Assembly (NCBI GenBank): GCA_029204225.1
Contig: CM055101.1
Span: 5,895,246-5,959,245 of the forward strand
Source: Diphasiastrum complanatum
Taxonomy: Eukaryota > Streptophyta > Lycopodiopsida > Lycopodiales > Lycopodiaceae
Direction: 5' to 3'
DNA: 64,000 nt
Shown here: in pieces, positions 10,901-19,650 of the stretch
Layout: the number at the start of each line of letters is the position of its first letter
Position numbering within the stretch: position 1 is the stretch's first letter
Made by a program: the position numbers and the translations under genes
The notes under the pieces: model-generated
Database searches by the model: none
What the model was told of the DNA's origin: nothing
What the model saw: the letters and a program-made list of their open reading frames with translations, nothing else

Positions 10901-11344
10901 TTAAGGAAGGAATCCAGGGAATCTTAGTTTAAGGTCATGTTCCTTTTCCCAAGTATCATCGTCCTCAGAACTTCCTTTCCAACAAACCAAGTACTCAGTT
11001 ACCTGCCGGTTCCTGAGCTCACGTTGATGTACATCAACAATGGCATGTGGTTCAGTAGGTACAAAGGATGATAGGTCCTCCAGCTGAACTAAGTCCTCCT
11101 GAGGCATCAAGTCATCCTTTCCACCAAGTCGTTCCTTTAAACGACTAATGTGAAAAACTGGATGTACCTTAACACCTTGAGGAAGTTCTAGCTGATACGC
11201 ATTCCGATGGAGTTTCTTTACTGTACGGAATGGCCCTGCGTAATGAGGTGATAACTTAGGACATTTCCCAGTCTTTAGTACCTTAGAGTCTTTTGGGATT
11301 CTAAGATATACCCAAGCCCCCTCCTCATAGACCCTAGGTTGTTG
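10901..11344 (-). pseudogene. Gypsy E integrase C-terminus and chromodomain
   Basis: Reading the minus strand, an integrase tail (LKTGKCPKLSPHYAGPFR, HPVFHISRLKERLG) leads into a chromodomain (VTEYLVCWKGSSEDDDTWE) with the aromatic cage positions Tyr, Trp and Trp visible. It ends with a stop next to the 3' LTR. This is the domain that recognises modified histone tails in chromoviruses. Confidence 0.82.
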
Positions 11345-11880
11345 TCGCTTTTAATTAGTGTAAAACTGGGCTCTATCCTGAGCTGTTTTTACATTTTCGC
11401 GAGCAACAAGCAACATTTCTTGCATATCATGCAGGGAATCTACTGTTGCCTTAACCTTGAGGCCTTTGAGGCCCACTGAAACGGGAGCCCTAGGCTGGAA
11501 ACCATACATCAGAGAAAATGGACTAAAACCCGTCGCTGAGTGCTTTGCGCTGTTATACGCAAACTCAATCATTGGAAGGTACCTTTCCCAATCCGACTGT
11601 CTTCTGGAAACATATGCTCGAAGCATATCTTCCATAGACTGGTTCGTCCTCTCTGTCTGACCATCCGATTCAGGATGATCTGATAACCCCAAACTTAAAG
11701 TGGTCTCTAATTTCTCAAAGACCGCTTGCCAGAATTTGCTAGTGAACTTTGGATCTCGATCACTAACAATGTCATTTGGCAAACCAAGCAACCTGAACAA
11801 CTTTTCAACGAAAAGTTGAGCAAGTTCATAAGCTTTGACAGCTTGCTTGGTTGGTATGAACTGCGCCATTTTAGTTGACC
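11345..11880 (-). pseudogene. Gypsy E integrase core (incomplete)
   Basis: The frame holds the second catalytic Asp (VSDRDPKFTSKFWQAV) and the Glu (HPESDGQTERTNQSMEDML), followed by the usual YNSAKHSATGFSPF segment. The first catalytic Asp (MDFI) and the second half of the zinc domain are deleted at about 11880-11895. A stop sits near 11350 before the C-terminal part. Confidence 0.85.
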
Positions 11881-11894
11881 CTCCACTTGACTTT

Positions 11895-12338
11895 TTAAGT
11901 TTGGTAAGTAAAAGTTCCTTTTACTAAGTCAAGCGTCCTTTGAGCGCCAGGGTGCCCTGCACACGGGCTGTCATGACATTCATGCAGGATTTGGGCCCTT
12001 ACATCATCATTTTCTGTCACACAAACTTTTCCATTCCAAAAAAGTAACCCATTCCTAATGGAATAGTCTCTCAGTATCTTGTCCTGAGGAGAAATCTTGG
12101 AATCCTGCATTCCAAGCTCATCACTAGATCTAGAAGAACCTGCCAGGACGTCTAGCCAAATACGACCGAAGTACCTATCGGTCTTACACAAATCTCTTAA
12201 GGACAGATACAACTTAGATTGGATCTTAGAAAAGCTTAATTGATTAACCTCTCCAATCCGGCTTAAGGCATCCGCGACACTATTAGAAGTACCCTTCCGG
12301 TACTCAATGTCATAATGAAATTCTTAGAGCATCTCTGA
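11895..12338 (-). pseudogene. Gypsy E RNase H tail and integrase zinc domain (first half)
   Basis: It contains the RNase H end, the linker and CHDSPCAGHPGAQRTLDLVK, the first two zinc ligands (His, His). The paired Cys residues are missing because of the deletion at 11880-11895. Confidence 0.75.
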
Positions 12339-12980
12339 TCATCTAGCCTTACGACCCCTAAGGTCGACCGCATCGTTAATATACTTTAACGCTTGATGGT
12401 CAGTAACTATGGTGAATTGGGAGCCATACAAATAATGTCTCCATACTTTCAGGGCATGGATAATAGCAAAAAGTTCTTTGTCATAGGAGGAATATCGCCT
12501 TTGAGTAGGGTCCAACTTCTTGCTTTCAAAAGCTACCGGCCTACCATCCTGATATAGGACTGCGCCTGTAGCATAGTCACTGGCATCCGTTTCAAGTACA
12601 TACGGCTTGTTAGGATCCACTATGTGTAGAATAGGCGCTATAGTTACACAGTATTTGAGATTCTCAAAACTCTGATTCAACTCTTCAGTCCAAGTAACCG
12701 GAGGACTGAACTTACTGTGCCAGCTAACTCTTTTAGCTCCTTTGAGGACATTCATTAAGGCCAATGCAATTAATGCATAGTTCAAGATGAATCTATGAAA
12801 AAACCCTATAAAGCCCAAAAAGGACTTAACCTCCCGAATGGTTTTAGGGATAGGCCATTCACGTACTTGTCGGACTTTATTTGGGTCAATTTCCAACCCA
12901 TGGTCCGAAATAATGTGACCAAGGTATAACAACCTTTTCTGGAAGAACACACATTTGGACTCCTTGGCAAAAAGCTTCTC
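12339..12980 (-). pseudogene. Gypsy E RT thumb and RNase H
   Basis: Motifs are KSFLGFIGFFHRFI, ETDASDYATGAVLYQ, FESKKLDPTQRRYSSYDKEL and TDHQALKYI, giving the thumb/connection and RNase H with its Asp and Glu residues. A stop near 12965 separates it from the palm domain upstream. Confidence 0.87.
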
Positions 12981-13671
12981 CTATCTAAGTAACTTTAAGA
13001 CAGTCTTGAGATGCTCCTCATGCTCCTCCAAGGTCTTACTATAGATGAGAATATCATCTAAGTAGACTATTACGAACTTTCCCAGATATGGATGAAGAAG
13101 ATCGTTCATCATCTGTTGGAAAGTCGCTGGAGCATTTGTCAAGCCAAACGGTAAAACCAGAAAGTCATAATGGCCGTACCTAGTTCTAAACCCAGTTTTT
13201 TCAACATCCTCAGTTTTTATGCGAATCTGATGATACCCTGATCTCAAATCGATTTTGGTGAAATACTTTGCACCATGCAATCGATCAACCAGTTCATCCA
13301 TTCGCGACAAAGGATAACGGTTTTTAATCGTTAATTTATTCAACTTTTTAAAGTCCACACAAAGATGAGTACCTCCGTCTTTTTTATCAACAAGGAGTAC
13401 AGGTGCCCCCTAGGGAGATTTACTTGGCCTAACATGGCCCTTCTTAAGATAATTTTGCAGTTGCCTATAAACCTCATCCTCTTCAGTAGTACTCATCCTA
13501 TAAGGGTACAGTATTATAGGAGAACTACCAGGAATCAGTTTAATACCATGGTCAACACCCCTAGAGGGGGGAAGACCCTCAGGAAGCTGCTCAAGAAACA
13601 CATCGTTAAATTCTTGCTTAAGTTTCCTAAAAATTTCACCCTCTGGTGAGTTTTCTTGCTTTAGGTTATTA
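12981..13671 (-). pseudogene. Gypsy E reverse transcriptase, fingers and palm
   Basis: The minus strand carries KLIPGSSPIILYPYRM, a premature stop after VRPSKSP near 13408, then [50 protein letters not shown] and the intact catalytic [10 protein letters not shown]. It is the best preserved RT in the window. The left edge of the TRIM at 13672 falls between this region and the protease. If the TRIM and one duplicated target site are left out, the frame runs through, so the TRIM entered an open pol frame. Confidence 0.87.
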
Positions 13672-13815
13672 TGTTAGAAATCCATAAATCATAATATGGA
13701 TGGACAGACTAGGATTCGAACCCAGGACCTCCCTCATACCGGATGGGATGCTCTACCACTGAGCTATCCGCCCTGTTTGATAGTTCTCTCTAGAGTGTGG
13801 ATTGATATTCCAACA
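13672..13815 (-). repeat. Left (3') LTR of the TRIM
   Basis: 144 bp, TG...CA ends, with an internal tRNA-like block at 13701-13773. It is nearly identical to 13932-14075. Confidence 0.9.
13701..13773 (-). other. tRNA-like sequence inside the TRIM LTR (Pol III boxes)
   Basis: On the minus strand, 73 nt folds like a tRNA. The acceptor strands GGGCGGA and TCTGTCC pair at all seven positions with two G-T pairs. The D-arm is GCTC-AGTGGTA-GAGC and the T-arm CTGGG-TTCGAAT-CCTAG. Box A (TAGCTCAGTGG) and box B (GGTTCGAATCC) match the Pol III consensus. The anticodon arm is one base too long and has an A-A mismatch, so a working tRNA is unlikely. A Pol III promoter role is inferred, not shown. Confidence 0.75.
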
Positions 13816-13931
13816 CCCCCCCTCAAGCCACACTTGGTTGGGGTCCTAGCTGTCACCTGCCCCACAACTTGGGCCACCTAACCATGACTTTGACACCATG
13901 AACTGTTAGGTCTAACTTGGCTCTGATACCA

Positions 13932-14075
13932 TGTTAGAAATCCATAAATCATAATATGGATGTACAGACTAGGATTCGAACCCAGGACCTCCCTCATACC
14001 GGATGGGATGCTCTACCGCTGAGCTATCCGCCCTGTTTGATAGTTCTCTCTAGAGTGTGGATTGATATTCCAACA
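13932..14075 (-). repeat. Right (5') LTR of the TRIM
   Basis: 144 bp. The tRNA-like block is at 13961-14033, with box A TAGCTCAGCGG (one change, still consensus) and box B unchanged. The primer-binding site follows immediately on the minus strand. Confidence 0.9.
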
Positions 14076-14595
14076 TATGAGACATTAGTTCCATTTGGAG
14101 ATTGCAAAATTGCAAACTGTGTTCTTCATGGTAAGTAAAATCTTTTAACCACCATAAATAAGAACTACAATCAACAATATCCATGCGTTTAACAGTTTCC
14201 AAACCAGAAAGCATATACGGAGTAGAAATATCAACATTTCCATTCAATTCTATGAGTGAGCCGTTATGTAAGAACGACAAACTATGTGTTACATAGTTTT
14301 TCTTCATAGACTCGTTCCTCTCATAGAACCACTCCTTACCAAGTATAACATCTACCCTATCTAGATTCATAATGTGAAAGTCTAATTTATCCTTATAGGC
14401 TTGAATCTCTATTGGTAGACGTGGGACTATCCGGTCCCAAACTTGGCTTTCTGCTCCCGTTGCCAGCTTCATTGTGTATCGGTGGTCACTTTGCCTTGTT
14501 TCTACCTTTAGCTTCTACAACAAATTAGCGTTAATAAAATTATGTGTGGAACCATTGTCAAATAAAACAGTTACGGCTTGACCACCCACAACATC
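14076..14595 (-). pseudogene. Gypsy E protease
   Basis: The minus strand reads AVTVLFDNGSTHNFINANLL, where the catalytic DTGS is DNGS, then a stop. The frame from 14472 follows (MKLATGAESQVWDRIVP, DVILGKEWF). The Thr-to-Asn change and the stop argue that it is inactive. No gag zinc knuckle is found upstream; the region to D1 (14596-14935) has no readable gag. Confidence 0.8.
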
Positions 14596-14935
14596 CGAAT
14601 GAGGTCATGAGGGCCAAAAACAGCCGAATTAAAACAACAATGCTCTCACACAGAATTACCAGCAAAGGAAAGATCTACACTAGATATGCTAGAGAAAAGG
14701 CATCAGGGTCTAAAACAGAGGCAGATGTTGTAACAGGGGACATAGGCTGTGTGGTAGGAGTAGGCTCCAGTTTTACAAGGAAAAGAGAGGTGAATTAAGA
14801 AAGAGATGATAGAAGAGAATCAAAAGCTGCTCAAGGAAGGTAGATACAAAACTACTCTTGTTGTCTCTTCACAAACCAAATGGTATTGTCCATGGCTGCC
14901 AAGAGGAATAAGAGAGAGCAAAGAGAAGGATGCAC

Positions 14936-15460
14936 TGTAGGAAATAGAAGCCTAAGGATCCAGGATCTTAACTATTCAATCACACAAAGCATTCTCAAAA
15001 GAAAGAGAGAGATGGCTAGAAACCCTCTTGTAGAAACTCGTGGACAGCCAAGGAGAATAGTCAGTAATGCTTACAAAAGTGTCTCATACAAATGGGATGC
15101 ACACATATATATAGTCCAAGATGACTATCTAACTTCATGAATATTGGCTTTCCAACTACTTGACTGTTGGCTGTCCAACTACTTGACTATTGACTATCCA
15201 ACTACTTGACTATTGACTATCCAACTTTCTATCAGTTACATAGAAAGAATAAGGTACCTCCAATATGTCAAGTTGGGGTACTTAATGTCACAATTAGGCC
15301 TAGTGGACCCATGAGTCCCTACCAAGTTAATTTCATACTAACTTAGCTAACTCTAAGTTTAGTAGGCCTAATATAATAAATGACCATGGTTACACAACTC
15401 TTGACCTTTTGGGTGAAAGTAACCTATGGTAATGTAAGCAATTCCATTTACATTCCAACA
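14936..15460 (-). repeat. Left (3') LTR of D1
   Basis: 525 bp. It contains a 22-23-bp minisatellite at about 15145-15230 (CCAACTACTTGACTATTG units) and the block GTTACACAACTCTTGACC shared with other copia LTRs in the window. Confidence 0.92.
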
Positions 15461-16311
15461 CCCTCCTTAAATGGAAATGCATTTCATAACATGAAGTAAC
15501 TTCTCGAAAGAGAAAACTGCAACTTGTTGTCCGAACTTCATGTCGCCAAACAAACTTCACAACGAAGTAGTCGAAATCTCATCCCCAATCATGTCCAACA
15601 TATAAAAGGAAAAGAATGCGTAATAATGAAGCATCAAGTTGAAGGGTGAGGATTTGCATGCTCCATCCGAAGTAGGGAACCAACATAAGACTCTGATTCT
15701 TTAGCCATAACAGAAAAATCAGCTTGTAGTAGATAGGAAATAGATTTTCCAAGACAAAATCTACTCAAAGGGCAGCAACCTCAAAGTTGAAATTATGAGC
15801 ACAATAGATTGCAATACTCCACATGCAATTTGCTCAACAAGTAATGAAATAGCTGGCTGATTTCTGCACAAAAAACCAGAATGCTCACAAATAGGTCAAC
15901 TTCGAATGAAGCCAAAACCAAAACCAGAAATTTGTGGCTGAAAAGAGTGCACACTATGTGCATATAGAGCTGATGGTAGCGCCCTACTCCAAGCTCACCA
16001 ACAGGGAAATTTCAGCAAAAATCTGTGTGAAACACATGTATCTTCATTTAAGAAGTAAATCTGAAATTTTCAGCATGTAATTGAGTCAAGATCACATGCA
16101 ATTGGTTTGAGCATGGGCGCCCTACTGCTAGCTCTCAGATAGGTGAAGGTGGCCTGCAATTTCCTGCAAAAAAGTTATAAGAAGATGAACAGATTCTTCT
16201 CCTGCAAAAATTAGCAGCTTGATGATTTTCTGCTACCAAAAGGGAAAGAATTAAGCTTCTTATTGGGCGCCCTCCTGCAAGCAATCTAATCACCTACAGG
16301 CTCTGATACCA

Positions 16312-16836
16312 TGTAGGAAATAGAAACCTAAGGATCCAGGATCTTAACTATTTAATCACACAAAGCATTCTCAAAAGAAAGAGAGAAATGGCTAGAAACC
16401 CTCTTGTAGAAACTCGTGGACAGCCAAGGAGAATAGTCAGTATTGCTTACAAAAGTGTCTTATACAAATGGGATGCACACATATATATAGTCCAAGATGA
16501 CTATCTAACTTCATGACTATTGGCTATCCAACTACTTGACTATTGGCTTTCCAGCTACTTGACTATTGGCTGTCCAACTACTTGACTATTGACTATCCAA
16601 CTTTCTATAAGTTACATAGAAAGAATAAGGTACCTCTAATATGTCAAGTTGGGGTACTTAATGTCACAATTAGGCCTAGTGGACCCATGAGTCCCTACCA
16701 AGTTAATTTCATACTAACTTAGCTAACTCTAAGTTTAGTAGGCCTAATATAACAAATGACCATGGTTACACAACTCTCGATCTTTTGGGTCAAAGTAACC
16801 TATGGTAATGTAAGCAATTCCATTTACATTCCAACA
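16312..16836 (-). repeat. Right (5') LTR of D1
   Basis: 525 bp, nearly identical to the left LTR, preceded by the primer-binding site complement ending at 16311. Confidence 0.92.
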
Positions 16837-16841
16837 TGCAC

Positions 16842-17558
16842 CACCACCTCCACTTCTTTTCACAAAAAACAGATACATAGGAGAGGTATGCCTCCCTCTC
16901 CATGCCATCCTTCTACCTGCCAAGTGGCCTTGCCTTGCCACCTAGCCTCCACCTCAGCCTTTTGGCCATCTCCTGGCAATCTGCCAGGTGGCCCACAGCC
17001 CCACCCCCCCTTCCCCCCCCCTTCTCTTTTTCTTGAATTACTTCAGATTGTCCATTGCTGGAAAACAGGGACAGATCTGGAGTAAATGTTTTATATGTGT
17101 AGGGAGGGTCCCGATTTCACCAGCCAAGGATCAGAAAAGGAGCGGAATAGGAAAACGCTGCCTATAGACACCTGTCCCGGCCCAAACAGTGCCACATGGC
17201 AGTTTCCCTACAAATTTCAAAGGACCATCGCTGGTCTGACATCGATGAAGGAGTTGAAATTTTCCCAATGCTGAGGAGGGCCTATCGCGACCAGATTCAT
17301 ACTTGAATCTGAGCCATTCAATGGTAAGAAGGGCCGCCACCTGTCCTTTCCTGGACAGTGCCACGTGGCAGGTCCTCCTTGGGGCCCCAACTGTTTTTTT
17401 TTTAAACCTTTACTTCAATTTTTGTTAAAAAAAAGCAGAAAGAAGAACACAAAAGGATGCATAAAAAATGCGTTTTAAATCCGTTTTGAAATTCGTCAGA
17501 AACACCAAAGCCTACAAGAGAAGCTCTACGGATCAACGCACCTGCTTTCAGCATGCAG
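16842..17558. other. 5' leader of gypsy E, no gag recognised
   Basis: This stretch lies between D1 and the E primer-binding site, where gag should be. Frames on both strands are short and lack gag motifs. A C-rich run occurs at 17003-17025. Confidence 0.45.
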
Positions 17559-17572
17559 TGGCTCTGATACCA
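17559..17572 (-). other. Primer-binding site of gypsy E
   Basis: TGGCTCTGATACCA on the plus strand, so TGGTATCAGAGCCA in element orientation, two bases from the end of the 5' LTR. It is complementary to initiator Met tRNA. Confidence 0.8.
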
Positions 17573-17574
17573 TA

Positions 17575-17963
17575 TGTTACAATCCCTACTTACTGCAAAC
17601 CTCCAGGTGCCGGTTAACCACAAGAGACCGAACGATTCACGTTCCACCCCGCCGCCGTAGGACCTAATCCGGGTCCACCCCCCGTGCCCTGGCCTGTGAC
17701 CGTATCAAGCTGGATCCGACCTCCCTCCTAGACGGCGTCCCATACCACCGCCTAGGCTCTCAGCCATCTCCTGCCTCACGCTAGCAAACATCCTGGTCGT
17801 GCACACGCTCTCCATCCACCTCCTCCTAGGTAGATAGAATGGATGGCAAATGAGTCCTCCTCCCCTTGTATGCCTCCAAGGAGAGAGACTCCAAGCCATG
17901 TGCACACCTAGATCATGACACGTGGCAACCATGTAGGTTCACGAGTCACCAGTCAAGTCTACA
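17575..17963 (-). repeat. Right (5') LTR of gypsy E, full length (389 bp)
   Basis: Begins TGTTACAATCCC and ends AAGTCTACA on the plus strand. The inner 320 bp match 10580-10896. Confidence 0.85.
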
Positions 17964-18019
17964 GGCTTAGTCATCGTCCAGTCTCAAGTTTGGGTTTGGG
18001 ACCCAAGGGAGTTGGGTCC
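17964..18019. other. 56-bp filler between gypsy E and the right part of gypsy F
   Basis: It belongs to neither the E LTR nor F RT and contains GGGACCCAAGGGAGTTGGGTCCC-like inverted words. It is possibly a leftover of another insertion or repair filler. Confidence 0.4.
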
Positions 18020-18560
18020 CTAATAGGCGGTGTTTTATAGAAAACATGTTAAGAGTTACTCCCGTATCGTAGCACCTTTGACAGATCTAACTCAAAAGAA
18101 CAAGTTTGGTGAGTGGACTGAACTGCAACAAGCAAGCTTTGATCAGTTAAAGCAAGCTATCGTTGAGTGCGTCACTCTAAAAATTGTTGACCCTCTAAAA
18201 CCCTATATCCTTGATACAGACACGAGTGACAATGTTGTGGGGGCAGTGCTGATGCAGGAGGGAAGGCTTGTAGCCTTCGAGAGCAAGAAGCTCACCTCGG
18301 CACAGCAGAATTACCCAACTCATGAGAAAGAGTTGTTTGCCATAATCCATGCATTGAAGGTATGGAGGCATTATTTGTATGGATTCGAGTTTTATGTGTA
18401 CATTGATCATGATACCTTGAGGTATTTCTGAAAATGGCCCGATCTCAGAGGCCGACAGGCGAGATGGTCTGAACTTATGCAAGAATTTCAAATGAAAATT
18501 TGGTATAGAAAGGGGCAGAAAATAGAGTGGCTGATGCATGGTCTCGGATAGTGTGGTTAT
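18020..18560 (+). pseudogene. Gypsy F RT thumb and RNase H (right part)
   Basis: It starts at the RT connection (GFYRKHVKSYSRIVAPLTDL) and continues with RNase H motifs DTDTSDNVVGAVLMQEG, FESKKLTSAQQNY, HEKELFAIIHALKVWRHYL and YIDHDTLRYF. A stop follows at 18429, and the end (ENRVADAWSR) is readable only in another frame. It completes the RT left at 10579 on the other side of gypsy E. Integrase is absent. Confidence 0.87.
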
Positions 18561-19116
18561 CGATGATAAAGTCAAGTAACATGCTAATACTAAAAGCAAT
18601 ATAAAAATGATGCCACTATGATGATGTATCAATGATGTCTATAATGGTCGTCGTACAGACATGTCGTACAAACATGTATGCACATAACAATCCCTAATAG
18701 ATGGGAATAGATCCATGGGCTTTAATGAAACCAATGTTGCACGTTCAGTTTTGGAACGCAATCCGGGAAATCCCATTAGGGTTTCCCGGAACGTGCACTA
18801 CTTTTGTTTTTTGATCTTTTTTCAAAAAAACAAATTTGTTAGTGTGTGCATTATTTAGACCATAGACGCAATCACGGTTCAGAATTGCGATTCGGAAAAA
18901 TTCCAGAATCGTTTTTGGGGGATTTTTTTTTGGGCAATATGGTTATAGATGAAAGCTCTAATTCAAAGCATTATTACTGTGTGGTTTGCCGAATGTTTCG
19001 GGTGCAGGATGGTCCAGTTTAGGTGCATTAACTCCCAAGTTTACGCTATAGCTCCTTTTAATATAAAAAATTAACAAAAAAAAAAAGAGAGTGCCCCAAA
19101 GTGTTCATAATAGGAT

Positions 19117-19118
<2 letters not shown>

Positions 19119-19182
<64 letters not shown>
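19119..19182. repeat. (CT)n microsatellite
   Basis: About 32 CT units. Unlike the three LINE-linked tracts, it is not followed by LINE ORF1 sequence. Confidence 0.9.
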
Positions 19183-19184
<2 letters not shown>

Positions 19185-19559
19185 ATCACAACAAATTGAA
19201 CAAAAACCATGCTGAATCCATAGATGCACCGAATCGCAATTCGCTGGGTCCACGATTCGCGAATCGCGCTCGCAACCCAAAATCGCAAAAAAAAAAAAAA
19301 AATTGGAAAAATAGCTTATGGCTGAAATTTTTTTAGGGGATCAATGGTCAAACCAGTGTTTTGTATGCTACAGTTTGGACTATCAACTGTATGGATGACG
19401 ATCACTTTTGCAATCGTTTCACTGGAGATGTGAGTGCAATGTACATACAGTTGGGGGCATAAATATTGGGCCCTTCTCGGTGCGCATTTGGACCCCATTT
19501 TTATCTACAGGGGTGCGGTAGCATTTTTATCTACAGTGTCTATATAGCAAGAAGCTCTA

Positions 19560-19650
19560 GGGGGTTCGGGGGGCAGTAGCCCCCCGAGAAACGGGGGGTC
19601 CGGGGGGCGGTAGCCCCCCGGTGGGGGTTTGGGGGGCAACGCCCCCCAAC
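19560..19650. repeat. G/C-run hairpin cluster
   Basis: Three consecutive near-perfect hairpins of the form GGGGGGC-(4 nt)-GCCCCCC (GGGGGGCAGTAGCCCCCC, GGGGGGCGGTAGCCCCCC, GGGGGGCAACGCCCCCC) are spaced by G runs. There are at least six runs of five or more G on one strand within 90 bp, in an otherwise AT-rich region. It could form hairpins or G-quadruplexes. Confidence 0.8.

Larger units (their letters stand above)
13672..14075 (-). mobile_element. TRIM element (404 bp) with a tRNA-like sequence in its LTRs
   Basis: Two 144-bp LTRs (13672-13815 and 13932-14075) begin TGTTAGAAAT and end ATTCCAACA on the plus strand and differ at about two positions. The 116-bp interior is non-coding. In element orientation (minus) it holds a primer-binding site TGGTATCAGAGCCA directly after the 5' LTR (13931-13918) and a polypurine tract GGGGGGG directly before the 3' LTR (13816-13826). 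Flanking 5-bp sites are TATTA and TATGA, a target duplication with one mismatch. Size and structure fit terminal-repeat retrotransposons in miniature, which move with proteins from other elements. Confidence 0.9.
14936..16836 (-). mobile_element. Non-autonomous copia element D1 (1.9 kb)
   Basis: Two 525-bp LTRs (14936-15460 and 16312-16836) begin TGTAGGAAAT and end CATTCCAACA on the plus strand. They are flanked by a perfect 5-bp duplication TGCAC (14931-14935 and 16837-16841). The 851-bp interior has a polypurine tract complement CCCTCCTTAA after the left LTR and a primer-binding site complement GGCTCTGATACCA before the right LTR, so the element lies on the minus strand. It contains only the first codons of gag (MAKESES) fused out of frame to the tail of the linker ORF seen in D2. 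It needs proteins from a relative such as copia C or D3. Confidence 0.93.
10580..17963 (-). mobile_element. Gypsy element E (chromodomain type), inserted in gypsy F
   Basis: Long direct repeats at 10580-10896 and 17575-17963 are its LTRs. Between them the minus strand reads leader, protease, RT, RNase H, integrase and chromodomain. A primer-binding site (17559-17572) sits two bases inside the right (5') LTR. The left (3') LTR lacks about 68 bp of its outer end, and no target duplication can be shown. E is interrupted by the TRIM at 13672-14075 and by copia D1 at 14936-16836. Frameshifts, a deletion between the integrase zinc domain and core, and an apparent loss of gag make it non-functional. 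Confidence 0.85.
7968..18560 (+). mobile_element. Gypsy element F, split by the insertion of gypsy E
   Basis: The plus-strand parts are a tRNA-iMet primer-binding site at 7968-7980, a degenerate gag leader, protease (9258-9671), RT (to about 10579) and, after a 7.4 kb interruption, the RT thumb/connection and RNase H (18020-18560). The RT sequence breaks at LKSFLG on the left and resumes at FYRKHVKSYSRI on the right, which are adjacent in gypsy RT. The material between is therefore a later insertion. Integrase and the 3' LTR are missing after 18560. Confidence 0.8.

Noticed and set aside
13701-13773. Genuine nuclear tRNA gene
   Set aside because: It is repeated in both LTRs of a TRIM, and its anticodon arm is one base too long with a mismatch, so it is recorded as tRNA-like LTR sequence.
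19119-19182. Fourth LINE copy at the (CT)n tract
   Set aside because: Neither side shows the ORF1 start or other LINE sequence that accompanies the three LINE-linked tracts.
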